From Corynebacterium macginleyi (GTDB lineage: Bacteria; Actinomycetota; Actinomycetes; Mycobacteriales; Mycobacteriaceae), in the NCBI RefSeq assembly GCF_003688935.1, contig NZ_REGE01000018.1, positions 1 through 35,455 of the forward strand: 35,455 nt of DNA, written 5' to 3'. Shown piece by piece: positions 25,410 to 33,524 of this stretch. The notes under the pieces are model-generated. The model was given only the letters and a program-made list of their open reading frames with translations. It was not told the DNA's origin and ran no database searches. Numbering within the stretch: the first letter of the stretch is position 1; each line of letters starts with the position of its first letter. The translations under genes were made by a program, and so were the position numbers.

Positions 25410-28400
25410 ATGAATACACTTTTTCCGTCCATGAGAACGGACCACGAAATATATGCAGTCTACGGCGCAGAGCAAACTCCAGCTCCTCGAACGCTGTACG
25501 AAATATTCACTGCCACTGTTGGTGCTTATCCGGATGAACTAGCCCTCGTGGGGTCTAACGAGCAGTTAACTTACCAAGAACTTGCCCGACGTGTTGAGGC
25601 CGAAGTATCCCGTTTAGCCGAAATCGGTATCGGAAAGGGAGATAGGGTCGGTATCAGAGTACCGTCGGGTACCACAGACCTATATGTGGCAATCCTATCT
25701 ACGATCTGCGCGGGTGCGGCATACGTGCCAGTTGACTGGGATGACCCAGATAGTCGCGCAACCGTGGTATGGGAGGAGGCACAGGTAGCTGCTGTATACG
25801 GCAAAGGTCTAACCATTGAGCCAATAGGCTCCGATCACGCACCTATCGAGCCCGCTCGCCCCGACTTGAGTGACCATGCCTGGATTATTTTCACCTCAGG
25901 TTCAACAGGGAAACCGAAGGGCGTGGCTATTTCCCACCGATCCGCTGCGGCACTCGTTGACGCTGAATCGCGAATGTACCTGGTCAAAGAACCGCTGAAA
26001 CCTGGCGACAGGGTAATGGCAGGTTTGTCCGTGGCCTTCGATGCTTCTTGTGAAGAAATGTGGCTGGCATGGCGTTATGGTGCCGCCCTTATCGCCGCTC
26101 CCCGCGACATTGTGCGCTCAGCCGATGCGCTCGGCGAATGGATAACTAGCCAGGAAATCACCGCTGTATCAACGGTTCCCACTCTGGCTTCGTTCTGGCC
26201 CACTGAGTCGCTATCAGCAGTACGATTACTTATCTTCGGTGGAGAGGCGCTACCGAAGAGTCTTATTAACCGCCTAGTGGCTCCGGGCCGCGAAATATGG
26301 AACACGTACGGCCCCACTGAGGCGACAATCATCTCTACAGGTCAGCTCATGGAACACCTTGAAGATGACCAGCCGGTCAGAATTGGCCGGGCAACGCCAG
26401 GCTGGCAGCTAGCGGTCATCGACCCAGAAACTGAAGAGCCCGTGCGCTGGGGGGAAACCGGTGAACTCATCGTGACAGGCGTAGGTCTTGGTTCCTATCT
26501 CGATCCCTCCAAAGACGCGGTGGCCTACGCCCCTTTGGAATCACTGGGCTGGGAACGTGCCTATCGCACGGGGGACTTGGTGGTAGCAGACCGGGAAGGG
26601 TTGATTTTCGCGGGCAGGGCAGATGATCAAATCAAATTTGGTGGGCGGCGAATGGAATTGGGGGAACTCGATCGTGCGCTACTGAGTGTGCCGGGAGTCA
26701 CTGCAGCAGCAGCGGCCAAGCAAGAGACTCCCGCAGGCTCCGATGTCATAGTTGGGTACATCGTCACCGACACGGAAATCAATTTAGCTGAAGCTCGCAA
26801 TCATCTATCTGCGGTGTTGCCCGGGGGCATCGCTCCAACCTTGTGCGTCCTCGACGAGCTACCTATGAAAACCTCCGGAAAAGTTGACCGCAAAGCGCTT
26901 CCTTGGCCTTTGCCGGAATCTGGAGAAGCACTATCGACTCTCCCCACTGAGCTTCATTGGTTGGCCGAAAAATGGATGGACCAACTCGGACCAATCGCTA
27001 TTGAGTCTGACTCGAACTTCTTTGAGCTCGGAGGATCCTCAGTCGCCATCGCAAAGCTCGCCGTTGAGCTAAGGTCTTACTATCCTGCCCTGGGTATCGG
27101 AGATCTCTACGACAATCCGACGCTACGTGGCATGGCGGCACACATTAACACCTTGGAAGGACCTGGAACGCAGCGCCCTACCCCGGACTCAATCCCCTGG
27201 TGGGCTGGTATTTTCCAATTCCTCACTGTTTGTGGCATCTACGTAGTTAACACTCTGCGATACATCATTGGTTCACTCTTAGTAGTCTGGGCCCTCGGTT
27301 TCTTCTTCGATGCTGGGTGGGTGCCGTCCCTTCCACTACTACCTATAGCGATTTCTGGGGCTCTGCTATTTTCGATGCCAGGAAAAATACTCCAAGCCAC
27401 TATCGCCGTGCGGGTGTTAACAATGGGAGTGAAGCCAGGAGAATATCGGCGCGGTGGGTGGACGCACCTGCGGGTTTGGGCAGCAACACGGTTCGTGACT
27501 TACCTACGCCTGGACTCTTTGTTGGGCGCTCCCACCGCGCCACTCCTTTACCGATTATTTGGCTGCCAGGTTGGCCAAAGAGCCAAATTGTCAGCGATGC
27601 CACCGGTGACGGGACTGTTGTCTATCGGTGAAGACTCGGCTCTTGAGCAAGAAGTTGACATCGAAGGAAACTGGATCGACGGTGACACGTTTTATGTCGG
27701 AAAAACCGTGATTGGTAACCGGGTTCGCGTCGGTCTGCGGACGTTTATCACTCCTGGCTCCCGAATCGGTGACGACGCTGAAATTCTTCCTGGCTCGTGC
27801 GTGTCCGGCGAAGTTCCTAATGGCCAACTCTACTCTGGCTCCCCATTGGTACACATTGGTGCTGCTGGTTTGAAATGGCCCAATCAAACTCCAAGCGAAG
27901 CTGTTGCAGCAGGTGCAGTTCGTGGCACAAAGACACTCCCATTGCATTTCCTTTATCTAACAGGGCAACTGTGGATGAGTTTGTTGCCAATTATTTCTAT
28001 TTTGCCAGGTGTGGCCGTCGTTCTTCCCCATGTAATCACACGAATCCGGTACCAAGAAGTCTTTCCCATTCTCGCACTGTGGACTCCTGTATTTACTTTG
28101 CTGACAGTAGTGACGTGGCTTGCCCTCGTCATTTTCACTGTTCGGTTTTGTTCAATGCTTATCAAACCAGGATACTTCCCAGAGAAATCCGCAACTGGAT
28201 GGGCTGTGTGGCTAACTCACTCGCTACTGCAAAAGACGCTTACATCCACGTACTTTATGTACGCAGGGTGGATGACTCCAGCGTTTCTTCGCCTGCTCGG
28301 CGCCCGCGTCGGCAGACACACGGAAATCTCCACCGTTGAAACGATTCCGCACCTCACCTCCATTGGTGATCGTACTTTCCTCGCAGACCACTCACTCTGC

Positions 28401-29354
28401 GCGTCAGCCCAGTTCCGAAACGGATGGATCCATATCGGAACCACGGTTATCGGTAATGGTTCATTCGTTGGAAACTCGGGAATCGTCGGCAACGACCACG
28501 ATTTACCTGAAGATTCTCTGATTGCAGTACTTAGCTCCACTCCTGAACGTCCGGGGCGCGGCACATCCTGGCTGGGACGTTCAATACGCGAGATTCCTCG
28601 CGCCCGTGAAGATGCGAATCTAAGCCAGACATATAACCCACCAATGGGACTTGAAATTGCTCGAATGCTAGTTGAAGCGCTGCGATTTCTGCCAATTGTC
28701 ATCACTGCGTATCTTGACTTAATGATCGTTTGGGCCGGAACGGTCGTCTATATGGCATACGGCAAGGGGCTAGCCGGCCTGGGGGGAGTCCTGCTCTGGT
28801 CCTTCCCCATCGTCCTGACGGCCGGCATAATCGCCAGCTTGCTGCCGATCGCTGCCAAATGGATCCTGATCGGACGTTTCAAAGCTGGGAAACACACCCT
28901 CTTCTCAACCTTCGTCTGGCGGGGTGAACTCGTTGACAACTTTACCGAGATTCTTGCAGTCCCCGCGCTTATCCGAATGTCCTTGGGCTCGCCTATGTAC
29001 AACCTTTGGATTCGACTAATGGGGTGTTCGGTGGGTCGAAGTGTGTGGTGCGAGACATGGTGGCTGCCCGAATTTGATCTTATTGAGATAGGTGATCGAG
29101 CTACGATCAACCGCGGCACAGTCCTTCAGACGCACCTCTTCCACGACCGCGTTATGGCCTTAGAACCTGTAACAGCCGAATCAGGATCCACGCTAGCCCC
29201 AAATAGTTTTATGCTTCCCGGCTCGTCAATGGGTGCGCGAACAACCGTGCTTCCTGGCTCGCTCATTTTGCGACAAGACGCCATCCCGTCGGACTCTATT
29301 TGGGCCGGCAACCCGGTTTCACACGTTGAAATTCCTACTAATGTACACGGCTAA
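25410..29354 (+). CDS. pls: Pls/PosA-family non-ribosomal peptide synthetase (epsilon-poly-L-lysine synthetase-like)
   Basis: A 1314-residue membrane NRPS, nearly the length of Streptomyces albulus Pls (about 1319). Order: adenylation domain about 28-500 (FTSGSTGKPKG at 161-171, NTYGPTE at 298-304, YRTGDL at 385-390, SGKVDRK at 489-495); carrier domain about 510-585 (FFELGGSS, phosphopantetheine Ser544); then six membrane segments in pairs (about 601-632/640-662, 852-875/892-914, 1092-1117/1125-1154), each pair followed by a soluble domain with hexapeptide-repeat character. This is the Pls layout of three tandem condensing domains that join lysines through epsilon-amino groups. The specificity residues read D211 A212 E215 S254 I275 G277 T299 I307 I308 K491, close to published lysine codes. 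No MbtH gene is nearby. The start lacks a clear ribosome binding site; 25431 is an alternative. Base composition looks more AT-rich than neighbours. Confidence 0.88.
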   Translation: MNTLFPSMRTDHEIYAVYGAEQTPAPRTLYEIFTATVGAYPDELALVGSNEQLTYQELARRVEAEVSRLAEIGIGKGDRVGIRVPSGTTDLYVAILSTICAGAAYVPVDWDDPDSRATVVWEEAQVAAVYGKGLTIEPIGSDHAPIEPARPDLSDHAWIIFTSGSTGKPKGVAISHRSAAALVDAESRMYLVKEPLKPGDRVMAGLSVAFDASCEEMWLAWRYGAALIAAPRDIVRSADALGEWITSQEITAVSTVPTLASFWPTESLSAVRLLIFGGEALPKSLINRLVAPGREIWNTYGPTEATIISTGQLMEHLEDDQPVRIGRATPGWQLAVIDPETEEPVRWGETGELIVTGVGLGSYLDPSKDAVAYAPLESLGWERAYRTGDLVVADREGLIFAGRADDQIKFGGRRMELGELDRALLSVPGVTAAAAAKQETPAGSDVIVGYIVTDTEINLAEARNHLSAVLPGGIAPTLCVLDELPMKTSGKVDRKALPWPLPESGEALSTLPTELHWLAEKWMDQLGPIAIESDSNFFELGGSSVAIAKLAVELRSYYPALGIGDLYDNPTLRGMAAHINTLEGPGTQRPTPDSIPWWAGIFQFLTVCGIYVVNTLRYIIGSLLVVWALGFFFDAGWVPSLPLLPIAISGALLFSMPGKILQATIAVRVLTMGVKPGEYRRGGWTHLRVWAATRFVTYLRLDSLLGAPTAPLLYRLFGCQVGQRAKLSAMPPVTGLLSIGEDSALEQEVDIEGNWIDGDTFYVGKTVIGNRVRVGLRTFITPGSRIGDDAEILPGSCVSGEVPNGQLYSGSPLVHIGAAGLKWPNQTPSEAVAAGAVRGTKTLPLHFLYLTGQLWMSLLPIISILPGVAVVLPHVITRIRYQEVFPILALWTPVFTLLTVVTWLALVIFTVRFCSMLIKPGYFPEKSATGWAVWLTHSLLQKTLTSTYFMYAGWMTPAFLRLLGARVGRHTEISTVETIPHLTSIGDRTFLADHSLCASAQFRNGWIHIGTTVIGNGSFVGNSGIVGNDHDLPEDSLIAVLSSTPERPGRGTSWLGRSIREIPRAREDANLSQTYNPPMGLEIARMLVEALRFLPIVITAYLDLMIVWAGTVVYMAYGKGLAGLGGVLLWSFPIVLTAGIIASLLPIAAKWILIGRFKAGKHTLFSTFVWRGELVDNFTEILAVPALIRMSLGSPMYNLWIRLMGCSVGRSVWCETWWLPEFDLIEIGDRATINRGTVLQTHLFHDRVMALEPVTAESGSTLAPNSFMLPGSSMGARTTVLPGSLILRQDAIPSDSIWAGNPVSHVEIPTNVHG

Positions 29355-29377
29355 GATAAGCATTTTGAAAGAGAAAA

Positions 29378-30736
29378 ATGGACAAGGTTTCCCAATCTGA
29401 ACAGCTAAATCCCGTCGCCTCATATCCCAAACCGGGTCCAGCTCCTGTCCGCCCCATCTGGGATGGAGAGAAAGCAGCACCTCCCATCGTTGTCGCACCG
29501 CCGGAGGATCCGAACGAAACGCGCTGGAATAGAGAGCTAGCTTTTGGCCCCGTCCGTAACTCCAATAGAATTACTGGTCTCGATGCTGCTCGCGGTGTCG
29601 CACTATTTGGCATGATTGCGGTGCATATCCTCCCTGCGTATAACGAATACACGGGTCGCCCGACACTCATTTGGCAAGTCAGCGCCGGGCACGCGGCTCC
29701 ACTATTTGCCGTCCTGACCGGTGTAGCTATTGCACTTCTAACAGGGGCAAATAACCCACACACGGGACGCAGGCTCCTCCGCAGTCGAGTGACGCTTGCG
29801 GTACGGGCAATCTTCATTCTGCTGCTAGGCCTGTCTATCAACGAATTGCGTCTACCTGTATATAATATTCTTCCTTATTACGGGTTAATGTTTTTATTTG
29901 CAATTCCTCTAGTCTCATTGCGCATTCGCACTCTCTTATCTTTGGCATTGGGCTGGGCGCTTCTGGGACCAGCTGCAGCATTTTTCATCAATTCGCACAT
30001 CGACTACACAACGACTTACAACCCAAACTTCACCTCCCTATTTCAACTTACAAGCGACACTCTCATAACTTTATTTGAAGGAGGAACCTATCCACTTATA
30101 ACGTGGATGACTTATATTCTTGTCGGTATCGCAATCGGTCGTTTAAACCTTCGGTGGATGTCAACCCAAGTAAGTCTCATTGTTTGTGGAGCGGGGCTTA
30201 CTCTGACAGCAATATTTGCATCGACATTTCTCGTCGATTTCCTCGGTGGATTCGCTAAACTCTTCTGCTACACCAAGGATTACAAGGTGGAAGATATCAC
30301 CAATGTCCTTGATTACGGCCCTGACGGCCACATGCCGACTGACACGTGGTGGTGGCTTACCGTTAACGGGCCCCACACAAACACGCCTTGCAACCTACTT
30401 ACCTGCACCGGCTTATCCCTTATGGTAATCGGATCCATGCTTGTGATAAGCCGAATGCTCAATCATCTACTCGACCCCCTCATAGCTGCAGGTTCAATGA
30501 CACTGACGTTGTACACTATTCACCTGGTGCTGTTCTCGTTTTTTGATGTCTCCATCCATGATGCTCCCGTCATTTGGTTTCTTGCCCAAGCTTTCGGTGC
30601 ACTCATCCTCGCGAGCACATGGTTATCAATGGCGGAAAAGGGGCCGATTGAATCAGTCGTATCCAGACTTTGCCGTTTCATCAGTCGCGTAATTGTTCCT
30701 AACCCGCCGCAACCAGTTATCGTTGACCAGAAATAG
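29378..30736 (+). CDS. Polytopic membrane protein, HGSNAT/DUF418/DUF1624-like
   Basis: A 452-residue protein with a 60-residue Pro-rich cytoplasmic N-terminus followed by about ten membrane segments. The first, ITGLDAARGVALFGMIAVHILPAY, is the RI.GLDa.RG.A..GM..VH block shared by DUF418, DUF1624 and heparan-alpha-glucosaminide N-acetyltransferase families, which carry acyl groups across membranes or act on envelope polymers. The C-terminus repeats the DUF418-like pattern LIAAGSMTLTLYTIHLVL. It starts 23 bp after the synthetase stop, so the two are one transcription unit. A role in modifying, anchoring or exporting the polymer is inferred from this linkage only. Confidence 0.75.
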   Translation: MDKVSQSEQLNPVASYPKPGPAPVRPIWDGEKAAPPIVVAPPEDPNETRWNRELAFGPVRNSNRITGLDAARGVALFGMIAVHILPAYNEYTGRPTLIWQVSAGHAAPLFAVLTGVAIALLTGANNPHTGRRLLRSRVTLAVRAIFILLLGLSINELRLPVYNILPYYGLMFLFAIPLVSLRIRTLLSLALGWALLGPAAAFFINSHIDYTTTYNPNFTSLFQLTSDTLITLFEGGTYPLITWMTYILVGIAIGRLNLRWMSTQVSLIVCGAGLTLTAIFASTFLVDFLGGFAKLFCYTKDYKVEDITNVLDYGPDGHMPTDTWWWLTVNGPHTNTPCNLLTCTGLSLMVIGSMLVISRMLNHLLDPLIAAGSMTLTLYTIHLVLFSFFDVSIHDAPVIWFLAQAFGALILASTWLSMAEKGPIESVVSRLCRFISRVIVPNPPQPVIVDQK

Positions 30737-30799
30737 CTTTGTTAGTTTCGGTTACAGCTGCCAATTACTTCATTTATCTCAAGAAAAAGACAGTCCAGT

Positions 30800-31039
30800 A
30801 TGAATAGCAAGACTTCTAGGCTTTCCACTTCCAGGAAGGTTCTTTCAATTTTCCTTTCCTGCAGCGCAATCATCAGCGCCACAGCATGCGGACACATCGA
30901 CACAACGGGGTCATCCCGGAAACCTTCTCCTCAGATCCTGGATGAAAAGCGGCTTGTTCGGGATACTGACGCGGTATCTGACCAAGGTGGAAAACTGGTT
31001 GAAGCGTCCTCGTCTTGGTCTCCAACGACTGAGGACTAG
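30800..31039 (+). CDS. Small lipoprotein or truncated lipoprotein
   Basis: A 79-residue protein with a basic N-terminus, a hydrophobic core (VLSIFLSCSAIISATAC) and a weak lipobox ending in Cys at about residue 30, followed by about 50 polar residues. It lies 63 bp after the membrane protein gene on the same strand. No family is recognised. It may be a complete small lipoprotein, or a larger gene cut short, since the sequence after it is disordered and probably rearranged. Confidence 0.5.
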   Translation: MNSKTSRLSTSRKVLSIFLSCSAIISATACGHIDTTGSSRKPSPQILDEKRLVRDTDAVSDQGGKLVEASSSWSPTTED

Positions 31040-31158
31040 GTGTGACACAGTGAATCTTAAACGCTGTATTCCCAGACGGAGGGCCCGACCCCACCCGACT
31101 GGGCAGCAGGACTGCCACTCGACGCCGACGGGCACGAATGCGACTACTACCGCAAGGA
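31040..31158. other. Short disrupted stretch after the lipoprotein
   Basis: No gene is recognised. It contains gggcccgacccca at 31081-31093, a 13-bp match to 32241-32253 at the right IS-like end, but without the gaaaagtggaca part. It may be debris of the same element. Confidence 0.3.
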
Positions 31159-32083
31159 TTAGACGCGCCAGAGAGGCAACTCGCGCCAACTGTCAGGTGC
31201 TCCTGTGCGAGAAAACGGCACGATGGGATTGTGCGGGTAGGTGTGGAACAGCTTCGGCAGCCGGTCGGCTGGAGACAAGTCCAGTTGGCGGTGCAAGTAT
31301 TGGATAAGGGAGAGCTGCCCGAACACGCGATTCATTCTTTCAGCTACCGGAGCCAGCCTGACACCATTGTTCAGTTTCGGTTTGATGTCGTAAACACGGT
31401 TGAATATCCTTGCTTGATGAGCTGCGTAATTACGCAGAATATTCAAGGATTTCAGCCATGATTCAAGCTGAGGACCCGTTAGGCCGCCGGGCTCGGCAAT
31501 CCGTTTGCGCACAATATTGGGCGACATGCCGTACAGGTACGACAGCATCCCCCAATCCATGATTTCTACAGCCGCCCAGATGGGTAGAGTCCCGCCATAT
31601 TTGGATTTGTGGTGGGAGACGAAGTCCTCCTTCGACGCTTTCAAAGGCCGACTGGTACTTTCTCAGCCACACCTCGTGCACGCTACGCCCGTCTTTGTTT
31701 CGCTACCGTGCCCGGGCGCTCAAACGCTGGGGATCCAAATAGATCAGCGGGTCAAGGCGACCTAGTTCGTGACCGAGTTTGGTTCGAATAGCCAACTCCA
31801 CGCGATCAAGCTCGATGAACACGCTGTGGCGCAATTGCTCATCAAACCCATAGAGGGCTACCACTAGGTCAAACGATGCTCCCTCAACGAATTCATCTCG
31901 GGCAGTGCCATCGCCTTGGGAGAAACGGCGCATCGGGTACCAGTATCCGGACAAGCGGTAGTAGTTCAATCGCGCCAGCAGCGTCTCAGCATGCTGGAGA
32001 TCATTCACTCGCATCCCACGCTGACGAGGCAATTCGACATGTTCACCGTAGGTCTTGAACTGATTCACCTGCTCCACGCGCAC
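31159..32083 (-). pseudogene. Abi-family (Abi_2/AbiD/F) abortive-infection protein, pseudogene
   Basis: From a GTG at 32083 the frame reads VNQFKTYGEHVELPRQRGM, LLARLNYYRLSGYWYPMR and FDEQLRHSVFIELDRVELAIRTKLGHEL, the N-terminal half of Abi_2 proteins. A TAG at 31705-31703 interrupts it. The same frame resumes with HEVWLRKYQSAFESVEG and then shifts near 31640 into KASKEDFVSHHKSKYGG, LPIWAAVEIMDWGMLSYLYG and LRNYAAHQARIFNR up to the stop at 31159. One nonsense change and one frameshift thus break an otherwise full-length gene of about 305 residues. The lesions look recent, since both halves are well preserved. Family members abort phage infection. Confidence 0.82.
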
Positions 32084-32209
32084 CCCTGTTTAATACGGAA
32101 AACGAAGACCGGCCCTGGACTCCCACCGAGGCGGGCAGCGGAACCGGTCATGTTGACTACAAGGCTACCTGGTTGATGACGCCGAAGCTAGAGCACGGGG
32201 CACAGGGAT

Positions 32210-32252
32210 CTGACCCCAATGTGTCCACTTTTCGGGGGTCGGGCCCGACCCC
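32210..32252 (-). mobile_element. Right, inverted copy of the IS3-like end
   Basis: gtgtccacttttcgggggtc (32221-32240) followed by gggccc is the reverse complement of the end at 25239-25262 with one inserted C. The inner flank (tgaccccaat) also matches the left copy's atcgggggtcg. No transposase is next to it. With the left copy it encloses about 7 kb in the orientation expected of the two ends of one mobile unit. Confidence 0.6.
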
Positions 32253-32497
32253 AACACCGACCCTGACACTGTCCCCCGATCCACCGATTCAGAAAGGACA
32301 GATACACCACTCCACCGGACTTGACCGCAGTTTCTCAAAGCCTGCACCAGTGGGTCAACCGCATTGCTAGGAAATGGCGGGGTGAAGCGGGGATAAGCCG
32401 GATATCTATCACCGACTCATGCAGGAGTATATTTATTCATTGAAATCCTGTTCGGATCGTGCAGTCCCCACGAGCATGAGAAAGCGACTAACCGGAA
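32253..32497. other. 245-bp stretch without a recognised gene
   Basis: A short frame containing LTAVSQSLHQWVNRIARKW occurs, but with no start codon or family match. It presumably holds the promoter of the transporter gene that follows; I cannot point to a convincing -10/-35 pair. Confidence 0.3.
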
Positions 32498-33505
32498 ATG
32501 TTTAAAGTTCGGAATGACATGAAAATTCCACCTTTAGGACCTGGCTGGGCTGGCGCACTCATGGGACTGTCCATCTCCTCATCCCTCATCGATACCCACT
32601 TCGGCCCGGTAATGGGTCGCCTCCCCGCCGAAATCATGCTCGGAGTGGCAAGTCTTGTCTTCCTAGCGCTCACGGCAGGATTCATTAAATACCGCACTCC
32701 GGGATTCCGCTTCGAAGACATGCCTGCGTGGGGCATGGCCTCCATGGGCATACTGGCCATAGGTAGTGCCTACTCACTTATCTGTGACGCCTGGCTGATC
32801 CACACTGTGTGCTGGGCTGGAGGAACCATTCTCAGCGTCATTACCTGTTTAAAATATCTCACATTTCTCTTCTCCGACCACCCCTCTAATCCCACTTTTA
32901 TTTGGGGGTTGCCACTGGTGGCTCCTATGGTTTCAGCAACCTCGTCGGCGCAATTAGTACCGCATGCTGGTGAATGGGGTTCGCTGGTCCACGGCGTCGG
33001 CGTGTTCTGCTTCGTCTTAGCTTGGGTGGCAGGAATGCCGATGTTCACCCTGATTTACCTGCGAACTTTTCCCAAGCTCCCCCTTAACTTCGCCGCTACC
33101 GCGTGGATTCCCATGGGTTTAGTCGGCCAATCGACCGCCGCAGCACAGCTACTCGCCGGTGACCAATGGCACTTCCGCGCCATGGTCTACGGTGTGGCGA
33201 TGCTGGGCTTGGGCGTACCACTATCGCTCTATGCCATCACCAAACATTGGTGTGCAGCCCTGGGTAATACTCCAATGTCCTATAACCCCAGCTGGTGGGC
33301 CAGTACCTTCCCCGTGGGCACCTGCTGCCTGGGCACTCATACCCTGTCCACACAACCCGCGGCGCTGGCGTGGGGCCTGGGATGGATGGATACCGTCAGT
33401 GCAGCCCTGCTTGTTCTACTCCTCCTTCACGTCACGTGGGCTGCTTTCGGAGCCATCAAAACCGTTTCCGAGCATTTCAAGGTCAGCCACCTGAGCCACG
33501 CATAA
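32498..33505 (+). CDS. TDT-family (TehA/SLAC1-like) transporter
   Basis: A 335-residue membrane protein with about ten hydrophobic segments and hardly any soluble part. IPPLGPGWAGALMGLSISSSLID at the start, VCWAGGTILSVITCLKYL, and WIPMGLVGQSTAAAQLLAG in the second half follow the tellurite-resistance/dicarboxylate transporter (TDT) pattern of ten helices around an anion pore. Substrates in the family include C4-dicarboxylates, sulfite and chloride, so the substrate is open. The start could also be the ATG at 32519 (MKIPPLG). It stands just outside the IS-bounded segment. Confidence 0.78.
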   Translation: MFKVRNDMKIPPLGPGWAGALMGLSISSSLIDTHFGPVMGRLPAEIMLGVASLVFLALTAGFIKYRTPGFRFEDMPAWGMASMGILAIGSAYSLICDAWLIHTVCWAGGTILSVITCLKYLTFLFSDHPSNPTFIWGLPLVAPMVSATSSAQLVPHAGEWGSLVHGVGVFCFVLAWVAGMPMFTLIYLRTFPKLPLNFAATAWIPMGLVGQSTAAAQLLAGDQWHFRAMVYGVAMLGLGVPLSLYAITKHWCAALGNTPMSYNPSWWASTFPVGTCCLGTHTLSTQPAALAWGLGWMDTVSAALLVLLLLHVTWAAFGAIKTVSEHFKVSHLSHA

Positions 33506-33524
33506 TCCCAAAGTCTTCGGGTAC

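Noticed and set aside
31081..31093. Third IS3-like end (gggcccgacccca)
   Set aside because: Only 13 bp match and the diagnostic gaaaagtggaca part is missing, so it is not counted as an end.
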